A stretch of 64,000 nt of DNA from an uncultured Pelagibacteraceae bacterium (GTDB lineage: Bacteria; Pseudomonadota; Alphaproteobacteria; Pelagibacterales; Pelagibacteraceae): positions 89,461 through 153,460 of the forward strand of contig CABXTC010000003.1 of assembly GCA_902515095.1 (NCBI GenBank). The letters run 5' to 3'. The notes below the pieces were generated by a model. That model saw nothing but the letters and a program-made list of their open reading frames with translations, was not told where the DNA came from and searched no databases. Each line of letters starts with the position of its first letter. Within the stretch, counting starts at the first letter, position 1. The position numbers and the translations under genes are program-made. Shown here piece by piece: positions 45,353 to 55,601 of this stretch.

Positions 45353-47635
45353 ATGAAAAAAACAAAAATTGATCATTATACAGATAAAGAAGCTTTAGAT
45401 TACCACCGTCATGGTAAGCCAGGTAAAATTGAAATCTCTTCCTCAAAAAATATGACCACAAAAAGAGATCTTGCTTTAGCATATTCACCCGGTGTAGCAG
45501 TCCCAGTTAAAGCTATAAGTGAAAATCCAGAAGCTGCGTTTGACTATACTAGCAAAGGGAATCTTGTTGCAGTTATAAGTAATGGCTCTGCGATTTTAGG
45601 CATGGGTAATTTGGGCGCTTTAGCTTCTAAGCCTGTTATGGAAGGTAAAGCTGTATTATTTAAAAGATTTGCAGATATTGACTCAATTGATCTTGAAATT
45701 GACTCCGCTGACCCTGAAGAAATAATCAATAGTGTAAAGAACTTTGCACCTAGTTTTGGAGGAATAAATCTCGAAGATATTGCTGCTCCAGATTGTTTTG
45801 TAATTGAAGAAAAGTTAAAAGAAATTTTAGATATTCCAGTTTTTCACGATGACCAACATGGAACCGCTATTATCACTACAGCTGCATTAATTAATGCGCT
45901 TGACATAAATAAAAAAAAAATTGGTGAGGTAAAAATAGTAGTCAATGGTGCTGGAGCATCAGCAATGGCTTGTTCGAATTTATTTAAAAAAAGTGGTGTA
46001 CCACAAAAAAATATAACCATGGTTGATAGATCAGGTGTAATTTACAGAGGAAGAAAAAATTTAAACCAATGGAAATCGGGACATGCCATAGAAACAGACA
46101 ACAGAACATTAGATGATGCAATTAAGAATGCAGATGTTTTTTTAGGCTTGTCAGCAAAGGGAGCGTTAACAAAAGATATGGTTAAAAAAATGGCTGCAGA
46201 TCCAATTATATTTGCTTGTGCAAATCCCGACCCAGAAATAACCCCTGAGGAGGTTGAAGAAGTTAGAAGTGACGCTATCATGGCAACAGGAAGATCTGAT
46301 TACCCAAATCAAGTAAATAATTTAATAGGTTTTCCTTACATTTTTAGAGGTGCACTTGATGTAAGATCTAAAACAATCAATGAGGAAATGAAAGTTGCTG
46401 CAGCAAACGCGATTGCAAATTTAGCAAAAGAAGAAGTTCCAGATGAAGTTGTTGCAGCTATGGGGGGCGAAAGACCTCGTTATGGAAAAAATTATATTAT
46501 TCCATCAACATTTGATCCAAGATTAATAAGTGTTATTCCAGCAGCAGTTGCTAAAGCTGCTATAGAAACTGGAGTTGCTAGAGTCAATATAAATGATTTC
46601 GACAACTACAAAGATCAATTAAGACAAAGATTAGATCCAACAGTTACGATCATGCAAGGAATAAATAATTATATTAAGAAAAAACCAAAAAGAGTTATTT
46701 TCGCAGATGGCGAGGATGAGAATATGCTTAAAGCAGCAATAGCTTTTAAAAACTCAAATTTAGGGATACCGATTTTAGTAGGAAAAGAGGATTTAATCAA
46801 AAATCAAATAAAAAAAATTGGTTATAGCGAAAATTTTGATATTGAAATTGTGAATTCAAAAGATGCACAAAAGAGAGAAAAATACTCAGAATATCTCTTT
46901 AGAAAATTACAAAGAGAAAAAGGCATGTTAGAGCGAGACTGTGATCGACTGATAAGAAATGATAGGGTAATTTGGTCATCTTGCATGGTTGCATGTAAAG
47001 ATGCAGATGCAATGGTTACAGGTAATACCCGAAGATACTCGTCATCACTAGAAAAAATAATTAAAGTTGTTGATCCTAGATCAGGTGAAATTATGTTTGG
47101 ATTAAACCTAATAGTAAATAGAGGAAAGACTATTTTTATATGTGATACGTCTGTAATAGAATATCCTAACGCTGAACAATTGGCAGCAATGGCAAAGTCA
47201 GCTGCTAGAGTTGTACGTCTCTTTGGATTTGATCCAAGAGTTGCTTTTTTATCCCACTCAACCTTTGGGGAACCAGCAACCGATAGAACAAAAAGATTGA
47301 GCGATGCGGTTGAAATACTAAAAAAAAGTAATGTAGATTTTAAATTTGATGGAGAAATGCAGCCTGATGTTGCTTTAGAGGAAGTATACAAGGAACTCTA
47401 TCCATTTTCAGAAATTGTTGGAAATGCAAATGTATTAATAATGCCGAGCCAACATAGTGCAGCTATTTCTTATAAAATGATAAAATCAATGAGCAGAGCT
47501 AAAGTTATAGGGCCATTATTAATTGGTTTAGGGTTACCTATAGAAATTGCTCCCTTAAGAACTTCAACATCTGAAATTTTAAATCTAGCTTCCATTGCAG
47601 CGTATTCTTCAGATGTGATTAATTATAAAAAATAA
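45353..47635 (+). CDS. maeB: NADP-type malic enzyme with phosphotransacetylase-like domain
   Basis: 760 residues. Malic enzyme domain (about 1-420): LALAYSPGVAVPVKAI, metal site VFHDDQHGTAI near 160 and the Rossmann motif VVNGAGASAMAC near 197. A phosphate acetyltransferase-like domain (about 430-755) follows; in MaeB this part is regulatory. It converts malate to pyruvate and CO2. Its stop is directly adjacent to the stop of the convergent BON gene. Confidence 0.96.
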   Translation: MKKTKIDHYTDKEALDYHRHGKPGKIEISSSKNMTTKRDLALAYSPGVAVPVKAISENPEAAFDYTSKGNLVAVISNGSAILGMGNLGALASKPVMEGKAVLFKRFADIDSIDLEIDSADPEEIINSVKNFAPSFGGINLEDIAAPDCFVIEEKLKEILDIPVFHDDQHGTAIITTAALINALDINKKKIGEVKIVVNGAGASAMACSNLFKKSGVPQKNITMVDRSGVIYRGRKNLNQWKSGHAIETDNRTLDDAIKNADVFLGLSAKGALTKDMVKKMAADPIIFACANPDPEITPEEVEEVRSDAIMATGRSDYPNQVNNLIGFPYIFRGALDVRSKTINEEMKVAAANAIANLAKEEVPDEVVAAMGGERPRYGKNYIIPSTFDPRLISVIPAAVAKAAIETGVARVNINDFDNYKDQLRQRLDPTVTIMQGINNYIKKKPKRVIFADGEDENMLKAAIAFKNSNLGIPILVGKEDLIKNQIKKIGYSENFDIEIVNSKDAQKREKYSEYLFRKLQREKGMLERDCDRLIRNDRVIWSSCMVACKDADAMVTGNTRRYSSSLEKIIKVVDPRSGEIMFGLNLIVNRGKTIFICDTSVIEYPNAEQLAAMAKSAARVVRLFGFDPRVAFLSHSTFGEPATDRTKRLSDAVEILKKSNVDFKFDGEMQPDVALEEVYKELYPFSEIVGNANVLIMPSQHSAAISYKMIKSMSRAKVIGPLLIGLGLPIEIAPLRTSTSEILNLASIAAYSSDVINYKK

Positions 47636-48229
47636 CTAATTTTTTTGAATTCTTAAATCTTCTACAATCAATATACTAGCAATAACATCCTCTACGTCTA
47701 ATATTTCTTTAGCTTCTTGAACAACTAGAGATTTTTCATCTGATGTTAAAGCTATACCATAAACGTAAATTTTCTTTTTATAAGTATCTATCTGGTAATT
47801 AGTTGCTTTAATTTGTTTATTAATAATTAAGGCTGTTCTTAATTGTGAAGTAATCAAAATATCTTTAGCAGACTGCTGAAAGTTAAATTTTTCTTTAATC
47901 TTAATATCATTTCTGACCGATCTTACACCTTCTGTTTCCCAAGCAAGTTTTGTTATTTTAAGTTTTTCCTCAGGATTGTCTACTTTTCCGGTTAAAAAGA
48001 TTCTTCCGTCTAAAACTTTCGATTTAATTGATAAAAAATATTTTTTATCCATTATTAAAATTCTTGCTGATAAGTTTTTTTGCATTATAGAGTCATCAAT
48101 TTGGGTACCTAAAGATCTAGGATCTAATGCGACAGACACGCCTGTTCCAAAAATTCCTTTTGAAGAAACTCCTACACACCCTGATAAAAATAAACTTATT
48201 AATAGTATAATTAAAATATTAGTTTTCAT
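47636..48229 (-). CDS. BON-domain lipoprotein
   Basis: 197 residues. Lipoprotein signal with LLISLFLSGC (Cys18), then two BON repeats (about 55-125 and 130-195) with the GRIFLTGKVDNPEEK and KKIYVYGIALTSDEK beta-hairpins. Such OsmY/DolP-like proteins bind phospholipid and stabilise the outer membrane. Overlaps the rsmI 3' end by 11 bases, as in many proteobacteria. Confidence 0.9.
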   Translation of the reverse strand: MKTNILIILLISLFLSGCVGVSSKGIFGTGVSVALDPRSLGTQIDDSIMQKNLSARILIMDKKYFLSIKSKVLDGRIFLTGKVDNPEEKLKITKLAWETEGVRSVRNDIKIKEKFNFQQSAKDILITSQLRTALIINKQIKATNYQIDTYKKKIYVYGIALTSDEKSLVVQEAKEILDVEDVIASILIVEDLRIQKN

Positions 48230-49082
48230 TTTTTACCTTAACACAATAATTATATATTTCTTTTTTTGGGATATTATTATTTCTAGAAATTAAATTTGTT
48301 ATTTCTTTTATACTTAATTTTTTAATCATCTTTTTTATATCCTTCTTATCTGATTCACTTAAGAAAAGTGACCCTTTTTTAACTCTTTTTTTTTCTGATA
48401 TAACAATCGTTAATTCACCTTTAAGGGTTTCTGCAAAAATTTTTAAATCCTCAACTTTATACCTCAAATATTCTTCATAAAATTTAGTCATTTCTCTGCA
48501 AATTATAATTTCCCTTTCTGAAAAATTTTGTTTTATTATTGGTATGGCTTTATTTAATTTTTTTGAAGAAATAAAAAAAACTATAGAAGCATCTAAACTA
48601 GATAGAGATCTTAAATCATCTCGAATATTTTTGAGTTTTGTGGGAAAAAATCCATAAAAAAAATATTTTTCTGAAAAACCACTTGCAGAAATAGACGTAT
48701 TCACTGCCGAAGCACCTGGCAATGGAGTTATGTCAATTTTTTCCCTAACACATTCTTTTACTAAAATAGCTCCAGGATCTGAAATTCCAGGTGTACCGGC
48801 GTCAGAGATAAGTGAAATAATTTGACCATTTTTGAGACCACTAATTACTTTGGATAGATTTTTTTTTTCATTAAATTTATGATTTGATAATAATTTAGAT
48901 TTGATTTCAAATTTTTTAAATAATTTAGCTGAAACACGTGTATCTTCACAAAGAATTAAGTCTGATTTTTTTAGAATTTCTATTGCTCTAAAGGTAATAT
49001 CTCCTAAATTACCTATGGGGGTTGGAACTAAATATAGGCCTTTTTTGATTTCTTTATTGTGAGATAAAGGATTTATAGCCAT
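48219..49082 (-). CDS. rsmI: 16S rRNA (cytidine-1402 2'-O) methyltransferase RsmI
   Basis: 287 residues. LYLVPTPIGNLGDITFRAIEIL, LCEDTRVSAKLF, LISDAGTPGISDPG and PLPGASAVNTSISASGF are the standard RsmI/tetrapyrrole-methylase motifs. It lies divergent to an LpoA-like gene, a conserved alphaproteobacterial pairing. Confidence 0.96.
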   Translation of the reverse strand: MAINPLSHNKEIKKGLYLVPTPIGNLGDITFRAIEILKKSDLILCEDTRVSAKLFKKFEIKSKLLSNHKFNEKKNLSKVISGLKNGQIISLISDAGTPGISDPGAILVKECVREKIDITPLPGASAVNTSISASGFSEKYFFYGFFPTKLKNIRDDLRSLSSLDASIVFFISSKKLNKAIPIIKQNFSEREIIICREMTKFYEEYLRYKVEDLKIFAETLKGELTIVISEKKRVKKGSLFLSESDKKDIKKMIKKLSIKEITNLISRNNNIPKKEIYNYCVKVKNEN

Positions 49083-49116
49083 AATTATACAATACTAAAA
49101 TTATAGTAATCATTAA

Positions 49117-50265
49117 ATGAATATTTTTTTTAAAATTCTGTGTTTTGTATTTTTTTTATTTACAACTACAGCTTCATTTGCAGAAGATACAAAAATTAAA
49201 ATCGGGGTTTTGGCACCCCTCTCAGGGGAAAATTCTGCATTAGGAAAGCAAATTATAAGTTCTATTAGAATGGCTCTAATAGATATAGATGATGATGACA
49301 TAGAAATTTATCCAAAAGATACCAAATCAGATCCAAATATTGCTTTACGTTCAGCTTTGGAATTAGAAAAATTAGGAGTAACTTTAGTGATAGGTCCAGT
49401 TTTCTATGAAAATTTATTATATCTTAACGAAATCGAAAATATAACTTTTTTATCTTTAACTAATAAAACTTTAAATTTACCAAAAAATATTATTAGTAGT
49501 GGAATAAACTCAACATCTCAATTGAATACAATTAAAAAATTTTTAAAATTAAATAAAATAAAAAAAACAATTTTTTTAATTCCCAATTTAAATTATGATT
49601 TAGAAATTAGAAAAGGAATTAAAGATTCTAAGTTAAGATTTTTCAAGAAATATAATTATGATATTGAACCAACAAAGCTGACAAAACAAATTGAAAAAAT
49701 AACCAACTATGAAATTAGAAAACAAAACTTACTGGATGAAATATTAAGAGTTGAAAATTCAGATGATTCAAATAAAGAAAAAATAATAGAAACGCTAAAA
49801 AAAAGATATACCCTTGGTAATTTAAAATTTGATTCTGTCATAATAGCAGATTTCGATGAAAGCTTAAAAAGTGTTATAACATCTTTGTTATATACAGATG
49901 TGTCACCAAAAGAAAAATACATTATAACTTTAAATCAATGGTTTGATGAGAGTTTATTAAAAGAAACGAGTACTCAACCAATTTACTATCCATCTATTAA
50001 TAAGAAAAATTATGATGAATTTATTCTTAAATTTTCAAAAAAATTTGATTTTAAACCAAATCATTTATCTTTGTTAAGTTATGATTTGATCGGTCTTATT
50101 TATTATCTATCATTAAAGAGTGGCCCGCAAGAAATAGGTAAATCCTTTAAAACTAAAAGTACTTTTAAAGGTAAAATGGGTATTTTTGAAATTAAAGATA
50201 ATAAAATTAATCATCAATTGAATTTTTATGAAATTAATAAAGGAAAACTTAAAGAAATTTTTTAA
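49117..50265 (+). CDS. LpoA-like penicillin-binding-protein activator (periplasmic binding fold)
   Basis: 382 residues. Signal peptide (residues 1-22, ASFAE) then a type I periplasmic-binding fold: IKIGVLAPLSGENSALGKQI and ALELEKLGVTLVIGPVF. Placed head-to-head with rsmI, as are alphaproteobacterial LpoA homologues, which suggests a role in activating peptidoglycan synthesis rather than nutrient uptake. No transporter genes are next to it. A charged, helical insert runs about 180-235. It overlaps rdgB tail-to-tail by 17 bases. Confidence 0.8.
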   Translation: MNIFFKILCFVFFLFTTTASFAEDTKIKIGVLAPLSGENSALGKQIISSIRMALIDIDDDDIEIYPKDTKSDPNIALRSALELEKLGVTLVIGPVFYENLLYLNEIENITFLSLTNKTLNLPKNIISSGINSTSQLNTIKKFLKLNKIKKTIFLIPNLNYDLEIRKGIKDSKLRFFKKYNYDIEPTKLTKQIEKITNYEIRKQNLLDEILRVENSDDSNKEKIIETLKKRYTLGNLKFDSVIIADFDESLKSVITSLLYTDVSPKEKYIITLNQWFDESLLKETSTQPIYYPSINKKNYDEFILKFSKKFDFKPNHLSLLSYDLIGLIYYLSLKSGPQEIGKSFKTKSTFKGKMGIFEIKDNKINHQLNFYEINKGKLKEIF

Positions 50266-50851
50266 TTTTTCTAAAAGCGATTGATCTGTGGTCGATTTTA
50301 TATTTGCTAGATGGTTTCATTTCACCAAAAGTTTTTTTTCTTTGTTTGGGTATAAAGATTGGATCATAGCCAAACCCATTTCTGCCTTTTGGAGAATTTG
50401 AGATAGTCCCTTCAATTTTTCCAGTAACACATGCAATAATTTTATCCAAATAACAAATCGAAAGAGTGCACACAAATCTTGCTCTAATTTTTTTCTTTTT
50501 CCAATTTTTATCTTTCTTATATAATTCTCTAAATACTTTTTTAATAGCTTTGTTAAAATCTCCTTTAGGACCACCCCATCTAGCAGAAAAAATTCCAGGT
50601 TTTTTATTAAGACAATCTATTTCTAAACCTGAGTCATCTGCCAAACAAATTAAGTTTGTTTTTTTTGAAAAATATTTAGCTTTTAATAATGAGTTTTCCT
50701 TGAAAGAATTCCCATTCTCAGCAGGGCTTTTGAGTTTAAAATTTAATGTCGAGTGTATTTTTATTGATTTTGGTAGTAAATCCTTAATTTCTCTCAATTT
50801 ACCTTTATTATTGGTACCGATTAATAGAATATTAATTTTTTTTTTTGACAT
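50249..50851 (-). CDS. rdgB: XTP/dITP diphosphatase (RdgB/HAM1)
   Basis: 200 residues. IGTNNKGKLREIKDLL at the N-terminus, LADDSGLEIDCLNKKPGIFSARWGG near residue 70, GRNGFGYDPIFI near 157 and DHRSIAFRK at the end are complete family motifs. It removes non-canonical purine NTPs. Divergent from grpE, 36 bases apart; rph and hrcA, which often lie here, are absent. Confidence 0.96.
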   Translation of the reverse strand: MSKKKINILLIGTNNKGKLREIKDLLPKSIKIHSTLNFKLKSPAENGNSFKENSLLKAKYFSKKTNLICLADDSGLEIDCLNKKPGIFSARWGGPKGDFNKAIKKVFRELYKKDKNWKKKKIRARFVCTLSICYLDKIIACVTGKIEGTISNSPKGRNGFGYDPIFIPKQRKKTFGEMKPSSKYKIDHRSIAFRKIKKFL

Positions 50852-50887
50852 CTAGAAATTTATGAATTTCTTACCATATATGTCTAT

Positions 50888-51547
50888 ATGGAAAAAGAAC
50901 AAGATCATAATCTTCAAGATAGTCAAACAACATCAAAAATAAGTAAAGATACTAATGAGCCTAATGACTCACTTAAGGAAAATAACGATCAGACTGAACT
51001 CAACAAAAACAAATCAGATGTTGATAATAAGGAATTTTTAATTGAAGATAAAATTAAGGAACTCGAGGACAAATTAACTAGATCATTTGCTGAAATGGAA
51101 AATCAACGTAGAAGATTTGAAAAAGAAAGAGAAGATGCTTTTGAATATGGAGGATTTGCTTTTGCAAAAGAGGCCTTAAGTTTAATTGATAATCTAGAAA
51201 GATCTAAAAACATTTTAGAGAATGATGAAAAATTAAAAGGAACTGATGCACTAAAGAAAACTTTAGAGCATTTTGATATTATCTATAAAGATTTAATATC
51301 TATATTTAATAAAAATAATATTAAAAAAATCGAAAGTTTGAATAAAAAACTTGATCCAAATTTTCACCAAGCAATGATGGAGATTGAAGATGATACCAAA
51401 GAGCCAGGTACTATTATTCAGGAAATTCAAAAAGGTTTCACTATTAAAGATCGTTTATTGAGACCTTCATTAGTAGGTGTGTCAAAGAAAATGCCAAAAG
51501 GAACCCAAAAAAATGAGGAAAACAAAGAAAATTCAGAGAATAAATAA
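50888..51547 (+). CDS. grpE: Nucleotide exchange factor GrpE
   Basis: 219 residues. A long acidic, Asn/Asp-rich N-terminus (1-50), a coiled coil with FAEMENQRRRFEKEREDAFEYG and the beta domain with DPNFHQAMMEIED and LRPSLVGVSK. Exchange factor for DnaK. No CIRCE element precedes it. Confidence 0.95.
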   Translation: MEKEQDHNLQDSQTTSKISKDTNEPNDSLKENNDQTELNKNKSDVDNKEFLIEDKIKELEDKLTRSFAEMENQRRRFEKEREDAFEYGGFAFAKEALSLIDNLERSKNILENDEKLKGTDALKKTLEHFDIIYKDLISIFNKNNIKKIESLNKKLDPNFHQAMMEIEDDTKEPGTIIQEIQKGFTIKDRLLRPSLVGVSKKMPKGTQKNEENKENSENK

Positions 51548-51559
51548 TGCTTACAACAA

Positions 51560-51587
51560 CTTGTAGAAATAGAATTAACACATATAT
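51560..51587 (+). promoter_or_regulatory. Candidate sigma-32 (RpoH) promoter for dnaK
   Basis: CTTG at 51560-51563 and CATATAT at 51581-51587 are 17 bases apart, fitting the alphaproteobacterial heat-shock pattern CTTG-N17/18-CYTATNT with one mismatch. The dnaK ATG is 20 bases further on. Confidence 0.55.
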
Positions 51588-51607
51588 GAGGATCACAGTT
51601 AAAAATT

Positions 51608-53533
51608 ATGAGTAAAATTATTGGTATAGACTTAGGTACAACAAATTCCTGCGTGGCTATAATGGAAGGTAGTCAAGCTAAAGTATTAGAAAATGCTGAA
51701 GGTGCTAGAACCACTCCATCTGTTGTTGCTTTTACAGATGAAAAAGAAAAATTAATAGGGCAACCCGCTAAAAGACAAGCTGTTACAAATCCTGAGAATA
51801 CAATTTTTGCTGTTAAAAGACTTATTGGAAGAAACTTTGAAGACCCTACTGTTAAAAAAGATATAGAAGCGGCTCCGTTCAAGATTGTTAATTCTGAGAA
51901 AGGGGATGCTTGGATAGAATCTAAAGGTGAGAAATATTCTCCATCACAAATTTCTGCTTTCATTTTACAGAAAATGAAAGAAACAGCAGAAAAATACTTA
52001 GGACAAGCAGTTACGAAAGCAGTTATTACTGTTCCTGCTTACTTTAACGATGCACAAAGACAAGCTACAAAAGATGCAGGGAAAATTGCTGGTCTAGAAG
52101 TTTTAAGAATTATAAATGAGCCAACTGCAGCATCATTAGCATATGGTCTAGATAAAAAACAAAATAAAAAGATTGCAGTGTATGATCTAGGTGGTGGAAC
52201 ATTTGATGTATCAGTATTAGAGCTTGGCGATGGTGTCTTTGAGGTAAAATCAACAAATGGAGACACATTTTTAGGTGGAGAAGATTTTGATAATTCAATA
52301 GTTGAATATCTAATAGCTGAATTTAAAAAAGATAATGGTATAAATTTGAAATCTGATAAGCTTGCTCTTCAGAGACTTAAAGAAGCAGCAGAAAAAGCTA
52401 AAATTGAATTATCATCAGCTGAACAAACAGATATTAATTTACCTTTTATAACGGCAGACAAGACTGGTCCTAAACATATCAATCTAAAGCTAACAAGAGC
52501 TAAACTTGAAGCTCTAGTTGAGGATTTAATAGCTAAAACAATTCCTCCATGTAAAACAGCCTTAAAAGATGCTGGAGTTTCAGCTAATGAAATTGATGAA
52601 GTTGTAATGGTTGGTGGAATGACCAGAATGCCAAAAGTATTAGAAGAAGTAAAAAATTTTTTTGGTAAAGAACCCAATAAAAGTGTTAATCCAGACGAGG
52701 TTGTTGCAATGGGAGCTGCGATTCAAGCAGGTGTTCTGCAAGGAGATGTGAAAGATGTGTTACTTTTAGATGTAACGCCTTTATCTTTGGGAATAGAAAC
52801 TTTAGGTGGTGTATCTACAAAATTAATAGAAAAAAATACCACAATACCAACTAAAAAAAGCCAGGTTTTCTCAACAGCTGAAGACAACCAGCCAGCTGTA
52901 TCTATTAGAGTGCTTCAAGGTGAAAGAGAAATGGCAACTGATAACAAAATCTTAGGAAATTTTGAATTAATTGGAATTGCTCCAGCACCAAGAGGTGTCC
53001 CTCAAATTGAAGTTACTTTTGATATTGATGCAAATGGAATTGTAAATGTATCTGCCAAAGATAAGGGCACCGGAAAAGAACAGAAAATTCAAATTCAAGC
53101 ATCAGGTGGCTTAAGTGATGAGGAAATAGAAAAAATGGTAAAAGATGCCGAAGCAAACAAAGAAGCTGATAAGAAAAAAAGGGAGTCTGTAGATGTTAGA
53201 AATCAAGCAGATACACTAATACACTCTACTGATAAAAACCTTAAAGAACATGGTTCAAAAGTTTCTGATGCTGAGAAGAAAGCAATTGAAGATGCTTCAA
53301 ATCAATTAAAAGAGGCATTAAAAAGTGAAAACATTGATGATATTAAGAAAAAAACTGAAACTTTAGTACAAGCTTCAATGAAGCTGGGTGAAGCGATATA
53401 TAAATCACAACAAAATGTAAAACCGGATTCTAATAAAGATGATGGAAATGATGATAAAGGAAAAAAAGAAGATAATGTTGTTGATGCTGATTTTGAAGAA
53501 GTAAAAGACGAGAATAAAGAGAAGAGCGCTTAA
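51608..53533 (+). CDS. dnaK: Chaperone DnaK (Hsp70)
   Basis: 641 residues. ATPase domain signatures [38 protein letters not shown] and [17 protein letters not shown]; substrate-binding domain with [21 protein letters not shown]; acidic lid tail ending [16 protein letters not shown]. Full length and highly conserved. Confidence 0.98.
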   Translation: MSKIIGIDLGTTNSCVAIMEGSQAKVLENAEGARTTPSVVAFTDEKEKLIGQPAKRQAVTNPENTIFAVKRLIGRNFEDPTVKKDIEAAPFKIVNSEKGDAWIESKGEKYSPSQISAFILQKMKETAEKYLGQAVTKAVITVPAYFNDAQRQATKDAGKIAGLEVLRIINEPTAASLAYGLDKKQNKKIAVYDLGGGTFDVSVLELGDGVFEVKSTNGDTFLGGEDFDNSIVEYLIAEFKKDNGINLKSDKLALQRLKEAAEKAKIELSSAEQTDINLPFITADKTGPKHINLKLTRAKLEALVEDLIAKTIPPCKTALKDAGVSANEIDEVVMVGGMTRMPKVLEEVKNFFGKEPNKSVNPDEVVAMGAAIQAGVLQGDVKDVLLLDVTPLSLGIETLGGVSTKLIEKNTTIPTKKSQVFSTAEDNQPAVSIRVLQGEREMATDNKILGNFELIGIAPAPRGVPQIEVTFDIDANGIVNVSAKDKGTGKEQKIQIQASGGLSDEEIEKMVKDAEANKEADKKKRESVDVRNQADTLIHSTDKNLKEHGSKVSDAEKKAIEDASNQLKEALKSENIDDIKKKTETLVQASMKLGEAIYKSQQNVKPDSNKDDGNDDKGKKEDNVVDADFEEVKDENKEKSA

Positions 53534-53561
53534 CATACATTTATCTTACCGAGGTATTTAA

Positions 53562-54686
53562 ATGGCTAAAAGAGATTATTATGATGTCCTCGGTGTAACT
53601 AAAAATGTGTCTCCAGAAGAATTAAAATCTGCTTACAGAAAACTCGCTGTAAAATATCATCCAGATAAAAATCCTAATAACAAGAATGCTGAAGAAAAAT
53701 TTAAGGAAGCTAGTGAAGCTTATGGAGTTCTTTCAGATAAATCAAAAAAAGAAAATTATGATAATTTTGGGCATGCTGCTTTTGAAAATGGTGGTGGAGG
53801 TCAAGGGGGCTTTGGAGGATTTAGTGGTGCAGATTTTTCAGATATATTCGAAGATTTCTTTGGAGATTTTGGTGGCGGGAGGAGAAGTTCCAGAAGAAGT
53901 TCAAATAACAGAGGTGCTGACTTAAGATATGATTTATCAATTACCTTAGAAGAAGCCTATGCGGGTAAAAAACAAAATATACAATTTTCAACGTCTGAAA
54001 GATGTAATTCTTGTAAGGGAAATGGATCTAAACCAGGATCTAATCCCAGTAGATGTTCTTATTGTGGAGGAAATGGGAGAGTAAGATCAAACCAAGGTTT
54101 TTTTACAGTTCAACAAACATGTCCTCAATGTGCAGGCAGCGGAGAGGAAATAACAGATCCTTGTTCAGATTGTAATGGACAAGGAAACACTCAAACATCA
54201 AAAAAAATATCAGTAACAATTCCTAAAGGGGTAGATGATGGCACGAGAATAAGGCTTGCTGGAAAAGGTGAGGCTGGAACAAGAGGGGGTACAAGTGGGG
54301 ACTTGTATTTATTTATAAATGTAAAATCTCATGAATTATTTAAAAGATCTGACGTTAATTTATTCTTTGAATTTCCAATTTCGATAGCTGATGCTGCCTT
54401 AGGCACAACGATTGAGATACCAACAATTGATGGAAAAAAAGGAAAAATTAAAATACCAGATGGAACTCAAGATGGTAAACAGTTCAGATTAAAAGGGAAA
54501 GGAATGCCTTTTATGCGTAGAGGTGATTTTGGAGATCTATATGTACAAATTAAAACTGAAGTGCCAGTTTACTTGAATAAAGAACAAAAAAGTCTTTTGG
54601 AAAAATTCAGGGAAATAGAAAACGAAAAATCTAACCCAAGTATTAAAAAGTTTTTTCAAAAAGCAAAAGATTTTTGGAACAGTTAA
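53562..54686 (+). CDS. dnaJ: Chaperone DnaJ (Hsp40)
   Basis: 374 residues. J domain with YHPDKNP (HPD), a Gly/Phe-rich stretch (about 75-110), a zinc region with four C-x-x-C-x-G motifs ([32 protein letters not shown]) and C-terminal substrate domains. A Shine-Dalgarno-like GAGG precedes the ATG. Cochaperone of DnaK. Confidence 0.98.
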   Translation: MAKRDYYDVLGVTKNVSPEELKSAYRKLAVKYHPDKNPNNKNAEEKFKEASEAYGVLSDKSKKENYDNFGHAAFENGGGGQGGFGGFSGADFSDIFEDFFGDFGGGRRSSRRSSNNRGADLRYDLSITLEEAYAGKKQNIQFSTSERCNSCKGNGSKPGSNPSRCSYCGGNGRVRSNQGFFTVQQTCPQCAGSGEEITDPCSDCNGQGNTQTSKKISVTIPKGVDDGTRIRLAGKGEAGTRGGTSGDLYLFINVKSHELFKRSDVNLFFEFPISIADAALGTTIEIPTIDGKKGKIKIPDGTQDGKQFRLKGKGMPFMRRGDFGDLYVQIKTEVPVYLNKEQKSLLEKFREIENEKSNPSIKKFFQKAKDFWNS

Positions 54687-54758
54687 GATAATTTATAATA
54701 GTGGTCCAACATTAAATATTTAAGTTGAAATAATTATCACCTAGTTTAATAAGCAATT

Positions 54759-55601
54759 ATGATTATCTGGATTGCTTCATATCCAAAAAGTGGAAATACT
54801 TGGATCAGATCTTTTCTAACTGCATATTATTTTTGTGAGAAAGGGATTTTTGACATAAAAAAACTTAATTTGATAGAAGATTACCCCAATAAACAATTTT
54901 TTAAAGGAACTGTTAACCAGGGAGAAATACACAAACATTGGGAGTCTTCACAAAAGAATATATGTGATCAAAAAAAAGTGAAGTTTTTAAAAACTCATAA
55001 TTCATTAATTACTGCATATGGAAATGACTTTACTAAACCAGAATATTCATTGGGTGTAATTTATATCATCAGAGATCCTAGGAATGTAATAACATCAGTG
55101 AAGAATCATAATGACTTAGGGACATATGATGAGGCACTAAAATTCATGCAAGATGAAAATAAAGTATTAGATGATTATCCCCATTTAAAAAATTATGCAA
55201 AAACGAATATTGTAAACTCTTGGAGAATTAACTATCAGTCCTGGATAAGTAACAAATCATTTAGAAGAATTACTATTAGATATGAGGATATGGTAAAAGA
55301 TCCCAGTCAAACGTTTACAAGGTTGATATTATTTATTAATACACTTATGAAGTTTGATAATAAAATTGATTCAAAAAAGCTAAAAAATTCAATAAAATCA
55401 ACAGATTTTAAAAATCTTCAAAACATTGAAAATCAAGGAAAATTTGGCGAAAATGTTTATTCTTTAAAAGATAACAGAAAAATAAAATTTTTTTACCAAG
55501 GACCAGAAAATAATTGGAAAAAAAATCTAGATGATAAAATGATTAAGAAAATGAATGAATATTATAATAAAGATTTAAAATTTTTTGAATATGAAGTCTA
55601 A
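54759..55601 (+). CDS. Sulfotransferase-domain protein
   Basis: 280 residues. The PAPS-binding 5'-phosphosulfate loop is IWIASYPKSGNTWIRSFL at the N-terminus and the 3'-phosphate motif is VIYIIRDPRNVITSVKNH near residue 105, with ITIRYEDMVKDP further on. Soluble, single domain. Acceptor unknown: candidates include lipids, glycans or small molecules. It lies between dnaJ and dapB, unrelated to both, and overlaps dapB by 11 bases, so it may be an acquired gene. Confidence 0.88.
   Translation: MIIWIASYPKSGNTWIRSFLTAYYFCEKGIFDIKKLNLIEDYPNKQFFKGTVNQGEIHKHWESSQKNICDQKKVKFLKTHNSLITAYGNDFTKPEYSLGVIYIIRDPRNVITSVKNHNDLGTYDEALKFMQDENKVLDDYPHLKNYAKTNIVNSWRINYQSWISNKSFRRITIRYEDMVKDPSQTFTRLILFINTLMKFDNKIDSKKLKNSIKSTDFKNLQNIENQGKFGENVYSLKDNRKIKFFYQGPENNWKKNLDDKMIKKMNEYYNKDLKFFEYEV

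Noticed and set aside
50852..50887. CIRCE element or sigma-32 promoter before grpE
   Set aside because: No inverted CIRCE repeat, and no CTTG at the right distance from CATATAT at 50875-50881.
51673..52677. Open frames on the minus strand within dnaK
   Set aside because: Antisense shadows of a conserved gene with strong codon bias; no independent start signals.
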